Shown here in pieces: positions 14,320 through 22,154 of a DNA stretch of 64,000 nucleotides. The position numbers and the translations under genes were made by a program. Below the pieces are notes generated by a model, which was not told where the DNA came from, made no database searches, and worked only from the letters and a program-made list of their open reading frames with translations. The stretch comes from Isochrysis galbana (lineage: Eukaryota > Haptophyta > Isochrysidales > Isochrysidaceae). Position 1 is the first letter of the stretch. Every line of letters begins with the position of its first letter. The stretch covers positions 3,206,474 through 3,270,473 of the forward strand of contig CM030936.1 in assembly GCA_018136815.1 (NCBI GenBank). Direction: 5' to 3'.

Positions 14320-14691
14320 ATGATCCCTGCGTTGGAGAACCACGCCGCTGAGTTCGTGTTTGGCGGCAAGTTCTCGGCCGAAAAGGTGACGCCAGCGATG
14401 CGGAAGCTCTTGGACGGTTGTCCCACGACGAGTACTAGCGTCGAGACTCTCTTTGCGGCAGTCAAAAGCGACGCGCACAGCGCGAACGAAGGTGTGTCTC
14501 GCCACGACACGCGTGTGGGCGCGGTCGCGGTCGCTTGCAAAAGAGATCGCACGGTCATGTGGGCCTATGACCATGAGCATCGCGACCGCTACTGGGGCGC
14601 TGCTCGCACGATCGCGCGCAAGAAGATGCTTGTGACTATGAGAGCGGATCGCGCGACTCATGGACTCATGGCGAGGCGAAAGCTCCGATAG
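14320..14691 (+). pseudogene. Possible transposase C-terminal remnant
   Basis: A 123-codon frame contains CPTTSTSVETLFAAVKSDAH, which resembles the end region of some transposases, where a P-T-(T/S)-x-x-x-E-x-x-F pattern is common. No catalytic core is present. It could be a spurious frame; support is the motif and the repeat-rich setting only. Confidence 0.25.
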
Positions 14692-14850
14692 CTGCTGGGG
14701 GATCCGCTTACGGCACCCCCCACGAGCAATCTCCAATAGCTCTCTGGGGATTTTCTCGTTCCCCCGATAGCTCTCGGTGGGGCTGTTGGCGATCGGGAGA
14801 AAATTTAACCCCGATAGCTCTCGGGGGCCCCCGGTAGCTCCTAGGGGGCG
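14685..14850 (+). repeat. Cluster of five CCGATAGCTCTCGG-like motifs
   Basis: Copies start near 14685, 14733, 14764, 14811 and 14831, with spacing of 48, 31, 47 and 20 bases. The best copies read CCGATAGCTCTCGG followed by a G run. The motif is partly self-complementary. Confidence 0.6.
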
Positions 14851-14870
14851 TTGGCTCCTGGGGGGTAACA

Positions 14871-15376
14871 TATATGTGTCTATACATATTTATATGTACA
14901 TGGGCGGGCTTGAATACAAGCTTGTATTCATTGAATTCAAGATCTAGGCCCTTGAACACGTATTATACTACTACAGCAAAATTTTCCTCGCCTGCGGCGC
15001 GTATTCAAGAACCAGTGTCATGTTCGACGGAACGCGGCCTTGTGCCTTGTGAGAAAGAGAGACAGCAAAATTTGGATTTTGTAACTACTAAGGGTTGTTT
15101 ATCGGGTGTCTGTCGGCGCGTCGGGGGCGGCTCTCCTCCCTCTTCCCCTCTTTCCCTCCCATCGCGCGCCACCTCTCTGACCTCGCCCCCTCTCTGCCTC
15201 TCTCGCTTACTTCTCTGCCCCTTAGCTCACTTCGCTTCTCTCTCTCTCTCTTCCTCTCTCTCCTTTCCCGAGGCGCAGCTGTCTGCCGTGCGAGGTGGGG
15301 TGTGCGGGTGTGTGTGTGCTGCCGTGCCGCCGGACCTGCTCGCACCGTCGCCCACGCCGGTCGGCTCGGCCGCAGC
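14871..15376 (+). promoter_or_regulatory. Upstream region of LSM8
   Basis: An AT-rich patch (14870-15000) with a GCTTGAATACAAGCTTGTATTC inverted motif is followed by a polypyrimidine tract at 15125-15275 on the coding strand, then GC-rich leader to the ATG. This is the same pattern seen at other gene starts in the window. Confidence 0.45.
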
Positions 15377-15902
15377 ATGGCGGCGATGCTCGAGCCGTTT
15401 GTCGACAAGGTGATCGAGGTGATCACCAACGACGGCCGCGTCATCGTGGGGCTGCTCAAGGGTTTCGACCAGACCACCAACGTCATACTCGACGAGTGCC
15501 ACGAGCGTGTCTTTTCGGCCGACGCTGGCGTGGAGCAGGCGAGCAGAGCCGCTTATAAGTGCCTGCACTAGGGCCAACACCTGTTATCATGCGGCTGACG
15601 CACTTCGTGCACGCCACGCGCTGTACTGCGCAGGTGATGCTGGGGTTGTACATCGTCCGAGGCGACAATATGTGCGCACAGGCCTATATCTGCGCTTTCA
15701 TGTGCACCCCAGAGGCCAATCAACCTGCCAGTATTTGCACGCTACTCCTAGAAGTATCTTGAAGTGTGGCTGACTGATTTCTGATCCATGCTTTTTCTGG
15801 CTCACCCGCAGTGCCGTCGTCGGGGAAGTGGACGAAGATTTGGATGCGGAGCTTGACTTCAACACCATGATTGCCGAGCCGCTCAAGCCTGTGGTTCACT
15901 GA
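15377..15902 (+). CDS. LSM8: U6 snRNA-associated Sm-like protein LSm8, three exons
   Basis: Modelled as join(15377..15538, 15634..15671, 15812..15902), 96 aa, the length of human LSM8. LSm8 is the subunit that defines the nuclear LSm2-8 ring, which binds the 3' end of U6 snRNA in the spliceosome. Exon 1 has the Sm1 motif (ITNDGRVIVGLLKGFDQTTN, then ILDECHERVF) up to GVEQ; exon 2 is only 38 nt and encodes VMLGLYIVRGDN (Sm2); exon 3 gives AVVGEVDEDLD and the C-terminus. Intron 1 (15539-15633) begins GCGAGC, a GC-AG intron with no in-frame GT alternative at the conserved junction; intron 2 (15672-15811) is GTGCGC...CAG. Confidence 0.94.
15539..15633 (+). other. GC-AG intron in LSM8
   Basis: Exon 1 ends GTGGAGCAG and the intron starts GCGAGC, ending GCGCAG. 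The codons on each side join GVEQ to VMLGLYIVRGDN exactly as in LSM8 proteins, so the boundary is fixed by conservation. Confidence 0.9.
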
Positions 15903-17935
15903 ATTTGTGGTATGCATCTAATCCAGCGGTCCAATCGGACCAGGCCCCTTTTCCAGATGGAAGCTCTAGCTACAGTAAAAGTGGGCAGCTGGAAGCCGAA
16001 TTGGCGCAATTTATGAGCGCAAGCTTTCGCTGAATTGGACCGCTTTAATGTACCGACGCGACTTGCGCACTCGCCACGCCCGGGTAGTATGCCGTTTCGT
16101 CAGCTCGCAGCTCGCAGGGAATCTCTCTTGATATTGATCAAGTNNNNNNNNNNNNNNNNNNNNNNNNNNNNNNNNNNNNNNNNNNNNNNNNNNNNNNNNN
16201 NNNNNNNNNNNNNNNNNNNNNNNNNNNNNNNNNNNNNNNNNNNTTCAGACAATTGAGGCAATGCGCCAACTAGTGATGCTTCATGAGGCAGAGGTGTGCT
16301 CGTAGATCGCGAAATTCCACCCTGCAACACGTTGATTTTGGCGCACCTCCCTGTTAGTGCAGCAAAGCGCAAGGGCCATGATCCCCCGTGCCGTCTTGAC
16401 GTATACAGGTGCATGGCCTGCGCCTAGAAATCGCAGAAGCGCGCGTAGATTCCATGCAATGGCGAGAACGTTGTCGCTCATGTACTCGAATTGGAGGTTT
16501 GGGTGAAACATCAAATTCAGACTTGACGCCGCCTAATCGTTCGAAGGCTGCAGAATCACCGCAGTTATTCATGAAGAGTTCATCATCCACATACGTCTCC
16601 TCGGAGCCAGTCGTTCTAGGACAAATCGAACAATTGCCTGATGCTCGTTCACGTGATTGTTCAATACCCTCAGGAGGATCACCCTCGGCCATGGTACAAA
16701 CAAACTTCGCTAGACCGAGGCACATGGGTAACCCTAACCCATCATCTCCAGGAAACACACACCAAACTGCACAGCAGGTCGATACTCCCCCTAAACAGCT
16801 CAACATGCCTAGCAGAACGGGCTCAGGTCGACCAATGCTTGCTCTTGCGTCTTTTGCTATGTTGACTGCGTGCATCTATCTCTTGAGGAAAAATGCAGTA
16901 CTGCTACAAGACTCCTTGCTTGGCCAAAATCCAAGTTGCTCACGCAATCTGCTGAGTGCAAATCGCACGAATGCTCATTGGATGACAGCTGTCTGGTGTG
17001 GATTGGAAGGCTCAGCGATTCCTTACCCCTCGTTTTTGAGTCCTTTAGCTCTTGTTACGGAGTTGCCTCCTGCGCGATGGTTGATATGGCCAAGCTAAGG
17101 TCTAAGGTGTAAAGTGCGCCTGGTTTGGCAAATTGGCGCGTGTTGCACTCGTGCAGATCTAGATCTTGTCGCGGTTAGGGGGAGAGTCGCCCTTAGGTTT
17201 CCCCAAGGGAGCCTCTCTCCCTTGCCCCCCCCCCCCCCCCCTTGTGAGTTTTGGTTTCGTCTCGTCCGCGTCCCCTCCGTCCAATCGGGATCCCCCGCCC
17301 CCCCCCTTCTCTCTCTCTCGCTTCCCAAGTGTGCTAGGTCGGGGGTGATCATTCTGGATTTACCTCCCTTGTTTTCTCGTGTGTGCGCGCCCTTTGTTTC
17401 CTTGTTTGCGCTCCCCCCGTGTCCCGTGCGTTTTCCCGCTCTTTCTTTTTCCCTCGTCCCAGAGTTCCCGAGAGTCGCTCGCCCCCATTGCCGCACGCTC
17501 GCAGGGGCTCTGGGCGAGCTGTCTCGCCCCACGTCGCCGCATGTTCGTGCTAGCGGTGTCCCCGCTAGTGCCTCGCCTCCCTCCAGCCCTAGTGCCCCCC
17601 GTGCTCAGCCCTCTGTGAGCTTGGGTGTCCCTGGTGCGGTTTCACAGTAACCGTCGTTCGAACGTCGAACGGCGCTGTGAATCTAGACTCTTCTCTCCGG
17701 ATTTCGCTCTCCCAACCCACCCAACCCATTGTTAGGCTGTGCGTGTGCCGTAGGAGAATTATAATTATCCTACAAGGCATAACATCCACTACGGATAGAA
17801 GCTAGATCACAAGCTTGTTCGAACGCGCAAAATTTTGGCTGCACCTAGTTGGGCCGCTGTGCTCTCGTGGCACGAGGCACCGTCTCACTTGGAATTGCAC
17901 TGCGCTGCATGCACTGAGCATTCGCAGGAACCCGT
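15903..17935. other. Gap-containing region without a supported gene
   Basis: It includes 100 N at 16144-16243. A plus-strand frame at 16409-17098 and minus-strand frames at 16281-16514 and 16354-16875 overlap each other and have no motif I recognise; a fragment of a gene broken by the gap is possible. Positions 17210-17450 are a CT-rich stretch with a C run. Nothing else is supported. Confidence 0.4.
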
Positions 17936-19345
17936 TTAAATCGCTTCAATCATCACCTCCATCATGAGGTGAGGCTTGTCGGCTAGATATTGCAGTGTTG
18001 AACGCGCTTGCGCCTTGATCTGGCGGAATCGCCTGGTGAGAAAGCGAAGCGTGACTTCACGCATTTCGTCGAGCTTGTACTCGTCTGCCTTGACGAACCA
18101 CAGGACGGCATTGTTCAGCGTGATGCCATGCGTGCACTGCCGTATGGCGTGGTTGTACACACGCAAAAGCTGCATTTCCCTCGCCTTCCTCATTACGTCC
18201 ATCATGTCCTCATCGGCGAACTGGAGCTCGTCTGTGTACAAATAGCGCAGGATGGATCGAAATGCACTAGGCGATACGTCAGAAATGCGAATAGGCTTGC
18301 CACTTTGCTCGCCCTCTTCGAAGCCGCTTTTGAGCATCTTGCGGAAGTAAACACTCCGGGCGACCAGAATCAGGCTGTGCGCCTGGAGAAGAGTGTCGCC
18401 CACCTTGAAGGTCACATCGGTGCTCGAATCGTCATCAAGTAGCGCAGTCAGCTCCTCTACAAATGTCGACGGTAGCATGGGTGTCTTGGAGATTCTGGAG
18501 GGCGGTGTGAGGTTGACTTCGATGCGTCTGATGTTTCCATTTTCAGCAAACAGGACTGCGCCATCCGAGTCCACTGCCACTGCAAGAGGTCTAAGGCCGT
18601 CGCATCCTGAAAGTTGACTCACTTCGCCATCCTGGCTCACTTTGAAAATTGACGTTCTGTTGTGGTCCGACACGATGCAATTAGCGTCGCCGTCGATCGC
18701 TGCACATTGGATCCTATTGAATTGTGCGACAATACCCCGAAGGGAGCTCATCAACGGGACTGTCGCGCCCTGTGCCATGACTTTGTGCAGTAATTGATGA
18801 CCGGGCAGAGCGATGGCAACTTCGCCATTGTGATCCGTGACAATGGAGCTTTTAGGCAAATTCGGGTGAGTTGCTAGAGTGCTGACGGTCCCTTCAGTCA
18901 GATTGACGCGCCGGATTCGATCGTGATCGGCGACGATAATGTTCTCATTTCCATCGATGACAACGGAGCGAGGGTTGTAAAATGTTGCCTCCATGCAGGC
19001 GCCATCGCTTGTTGATTGGTTGCCACTTCCCGCCAGTGTCTGCACGGTGCCGTCGAGCGAGACTTTACGGATGCGGAAATTGCCTGAATCCACAACGATG
19101 ATGTCACCGTCGGCATCGACCGCCACAGAACTCGGCTGGCAGAAGCGTGCGAGCGTGCCGCGGCCATCGGCAAATCCGCTCTGGAGGTCGCCAGCCAGCA
19201 CGCTCACGGTGCCATCGGGCAAGCGCAGGCAGATGCGGTTATTGAGACAGTCCGCTACGATCAGGTTGCCCTGCGCATCCACCGCAATGCCGCACGGATC
19301 CCTCAAGAATCCGGCCGGAAAGAGAGGGATCGTCGCAGCCGCCAT
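17936..19345 (-). CDS. NHL-repeat and BTB/POZ domain protein, single exon
   Basis: A 469-aa intronless frame; the ATG at 19345 starts MAAATIPLFPAGF. Residues ~10-290 form about five NHL-type beta-propeller blades, recognisable by repeated units such as DPCGIAVDAQGNLIVADCLN and QPSSVAVDADGDIIVVDSGN, each with R-I-x-x-V. Residues ~320-420 are a BTB/POZ domain (DVTFKVGDTLLQAHSLIL, FRKMLKSGFEEG, FRSILRYLYTDEL), followed by a partial BACK-like helical region. BTB proteins often act as Cullin-3 substrate adaptors, with the propeller as substrate binder; that role is inference. No signal peptide or membrane segment is visible. A polypyrimidine tract lies upstream on its coding strand (20060-19740). 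Confidence 0.9.
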   Translation of the reverse strand: MAAATIPLFPAGFLRDPCGIAVDAQGNLIVADCLNNRICLRLPDGTVSVLAGDLQSGFADGRGTLARFCQPSSVAVDADGDIIVVDSGNFRIRKVSLDGTVQTLAGSGNQSTSDGACMEATFYNPRSVVIDGNENIIVADHDRIRRVNLTEGTVSTLATHPNLPKSSIVTDHNGEVAIALPGHQLLHKVMAQGATVPLMSSLRGIVAQFNRIQCAAIDGDANCIVSDHNRTSIFKVSQDGEVSQLSGCDGLRPLAVAVDSDGAVLFAENGNIRRIEVNLTPPSRISKTPMLPSTFVEELTALLDDDSSTDVTFKVGDTLLQAHSLILVARSVYFRKMLKSGFEEGEQSGKPIRISDVSPSAFRSILRYLYTDELQFADEDMMDVMRKAREMQLLRVYNHAIRQCTHGITLNNAVLWFVKADEYKLDEMREVTLRFLTRRFRQIKAQARSTLQYLADKPHLMMEVMIEAI

Positions 19346-20738
19346 GTGCGTGTTGTGTGATGTGTCTGGCCTCGCCCCTCCCACTCACTCCTCCACGGCA
19401 TCGGTCTGTGGTGCGCGCCAACGCCACGCATGATTCTCGCGCGCGGCGCAGTGGAGCCATCTTCCGCCCCGCCTGACATTACCACACCATCGCCGCCTCC
19501 TCCCATTGTGCAGGTAGCTGGACCGTCGCCCCGCATCCCAGGTGAGCGGCGTGAGCGCCAGCCCTCCGCGTGCACTGCACTCTCGCCTGCCGCTCTCGCT
19601 AATTCACCGGCAATTCTTCGTGTGAGCGCGGTGGAGGCCAGAGCACACCTATTCACCCATTCCCACCAGTTACTATCCCTCCGACACTACCGCCGCTGGA
19701 TAGTTCTCCCACCAGATGCCCCTCCTCTGCTCAGGTTATCGCGCGAGAGGACGGAGTGAGTGAGGGAGCCGGAAAGAGGGAAATGGAGTGGGGGGTGGGA
19801 GGAGGAGGCCGGCAGAGGGGCGACAGGGCACCTTGAGGAGGGTGGGAGCGAGCGCGCGTCAGAGCTCAAGGTCGAGCCAGCGACCAGCGAGGGGTAGAGG
19901 ATAGAGGGAAATGGAGGGAAGGAGAGCGAGAGCGATACAGAGGCGGCTAGGCGGCGGGGAGCGAGGAAGAGAATGGGATGGATGGATGAAGGTCTAGCAT
20001 AGGCCACATGCAGAGGCGCAGAAAAGGAAGGAGGGAGAAAGGGGGGGTATGGGACTATAGAAGGGGAGGGAGGGAGAGGGAGCTGAACGCAACGTCTATT
20101 ATACACAGCATATACACACTATCGTCATTTTTATTTTCACACACGCACTGTTTTGTTGCTAACCCAATCACCAACAGCTTGCACGAATTTCATGGTCAAT
20201 TTGCCGATCGATCAAGCACAAAACGCTTGGGCATTCCACAAGGGACAAGGGGGCACACTCACAAGTGCCGGCAATCGGCTAGATCTGCGAATGCGCACCT
20301 CATTCAGTATTCAGTGGAAGCTCTTTGTCCAGGGCAGACATTGAGAAGTTAACCAACCTTATCTTTGTGGCATTGACTACAAAAGAAGCAGCGGTTGGTG
20401 GATCGGATAGGCGGCTTCCATCTTGCAGCTTGATGTAAGCACGTAATGCACAAGGGGAGATGCCGCAAGGCGGGTGGTGAGGGAAGGAAAGGGGAATGGG
20501 CGTGACTACTTAAGTGAATCCTAGTGCCACGTGTGTGACGAATTGGGCAGACCCATGGGGTCTGAGGGCAATGAGGAAGGAGCAAAGCAGGGCCTGACAA
20601 GAGTTGCTCGCTCAGACCCCCAAAGTTGCTCGCAAAAGTTGCTCGAAATAGGCCCCAAAAGGGGCAAAGTTGCTCGCAGAGTTGCTCGAAGTTGCTTGGA
20701 GTTGCTCGTTCATTGTTCATTGCGCCGCGATCAAACCT
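19346..20738. other. NHL-BTB promoter side, LTR scrap and AGTTGCTCG array
   Basis: 19740-20060 is GA-rich on the plus strand (CT on the NHL-BTB coding strand). 20531-20580 is an inverted scrap of the gypsy LTR terminus (ends GACGAATTGGG), with the palindrome AGACCCATGGGGTCT. 20603-20708 has seven copies of GTTGCTCG (one with a substitution) at irregular spacing. No gene is supported. Confidence 0.5.
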
Positions 20739-20865
20739 ACTTTTATAAGTGGGGGACAATGGTGGCCTCGCGCCCCCCTCTCTCCATCGCGGACACCCCC
20801 CGGGGTGGGCCCGTACATTCAACCCCAGCCCCTGCCCTCTGGCAGGGGCAGGGCACTCATCAAAG
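20739..20865 (+). repeat. Hairpin-leader repeat module, MVAS type
   Basis: ACTTTTATAAGT (20739-20750) is followed by GGGGGACA and an ATG at 20759 opening M-V-A-S-R-P-P-L-S-I-A-D. About 125 bp match, in inverted orientation, 47082-47219, including the palindromic block around CCCTGCCCTCTGGCAGGGGC. A diverged relative is at 5611-5735. The frame is ~42 codons. Confidence 0.7.
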
Positions 20866-20953
20866 CAGCCCAGACCCCTAGTGGGCGCGGGTCGCGAGCC
20901 GCACTCCCAGGCCCGCATGGGCCAGCTCTCGTACTGACTCCCCCCCCCCCCAA

Positions 20954-20994
20954 CTATCGGTAAAACGATAGGGTCATGGAGCGCGCCACGCTCC
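20954..20994 (+). repeat. 5' end of a hairpin-leader (MERA) repeat interrupted by the gypsy element
   Basis: Hairpin CTATCGGTAAAACGATAG, GGTC, then ATGGAGCGCGCCACGCTCC, cut at 20994 by the gypsy 5' LTR. The matching continuation is at 34097-34166, directly after the 3' LTR, where ACCGCGCCGGCCGACCAAG resembles the same stretch in the 49.9-kb copy. Confidence 0.75.
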
Positions 20995-22112
20995 TGTCGC
21001 ATTCGCGAATCGACTCTCGCTAGGCTTCTCTCTTCTCTTCGTTCGGTATTTATCGTTATAATTCTCTCGTTCTCGTTCTCGGTCAAAAACTTCGCGTGGA
21101 CGCCTAGGATCTAGGGTTCTGGAGCGCCCTCCCTCTGCTCTCTCGAAGAGAAGGGAAGTTTCCCCACCTTTCTTCCTCCCAGGCGCCTCGCAAAAGGTTT
21201 AATTCGCTATCTCCCCGCGTTTCTTTACCTGCTTCTGGGGGCAATCAGGTTTGGTTTGCCATCTCCCCTCGGAGATCGATTTAGGTTCGCTGCTTGGGTG
21301 AGGGAATCTTTCTCCTTGGTCCTTGGTTTGCCATCTCCCCTTGGAGATTGATTTAGATTCGCTGCTTTGGTTTTGGGTTATCTTTCCCCTTGATGCAAGT
21401 TGCATGGGAGCCCTTGGTCCCGTTGGTTTTTGGTTTTCTCCTCCCTTGGTTGCTACTCGGGGTTGCTCGATAGAAACGTCTAGAAGGTCCACGCTCAACA
21501 GCAAGATTTCTTCGATTGCAAGGATACCTCGCTGCGATCTGTATCCAATGTGATCGCCGTGGTTGCGCGACATAACGTTCCTCTTCGACTTTCCGCCTTG
21601 GTGGGAAAATCCAAAGCGAAGACACGCTCCGACCGTCGCTGCGGATTCTCTCTCTCTCTCGCTCTCTCTCTCTGTCTCTCGCGACGTGTTTGAGTTACCG
21701 GCGATGTGGGGTCTCGGTTATTTCATGTTTTGCTTGGTTTAGGTGAATGATTCTAGTGTGTTCGTGAGTCGGTGTCGCAGCATCGTTGGATCCGACGTCT
21801 TGTCGTCAGTCGTCATCCGTCGCTCTCGCTCTCGTCGCTCTCGCTCTCGTAACACTCGTACCCTACAAACTCTCCTTGCCTCACCAGCCCCTGCCAACAC
21901 AGCCCTCCTCTCACTCACCCTCGCCTCTCGCCTCTCGCTCGATGTCGCTCTCGCCGCCGTCCTCGCCCTCGCTCAAGCCCGCCTGCCCGCCTTCCTCTGC
22001 TGACGGGCCTCAGCCCGTCAGCGTCTCCGAAGTCGTCTCCTCCGCCGCGCCTGCCGCCGGTCTGCCTCCTTCCTCATTGCCCTCAGGCCCTATGGGCCAT
22101 CCCAATTCGTCA
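20995..22112 (+). repeat. 5' LTR of the gypsy element
   Basis: 1118 bp, TG...CA. It contains a CT microsatellite near 21648-21672, Arg/Ser-codon-like CTCGCTCTCG repeats near 21825-21855, a 10-bp-stem hairpin at 21999-22022 and a palindromic AGGCCCTATGGGCC near the end. The Gag frame is already open here, with in-frame ATGs at 21942 and 22090. Confidence 0.92.
21999..22022 (+). other. GC-rich hairpin in the LTR
   Basis: GCTGACGGGC-CTCA-GCCCGTCAGC: a perfect 10-bp stem with a four-base loop. Identical at 33983-34006 and kept, with a changed loop, in the old copy at 11688-11711, which suggests a retained RNA role. Confidence 0.7.
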
Positions 22113-22154
22113 GGTGTAGAATCCTACTCGGTGCGTCCCGCGCTGGACGTCTCA

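Noticed and set aside
16409-17098. 229-codon frame downstream of the gap
   Set aside because: No recognisable motif, and an equally long frame overlaps it on the other strand; neither could be chosen.
22113-22140. Primer-binding site after the 5' LTR
   Set aside because: The sequence begins GGTGTAGAATCC and lacks the expected TGG start; no tRNA match could be made with confidence.
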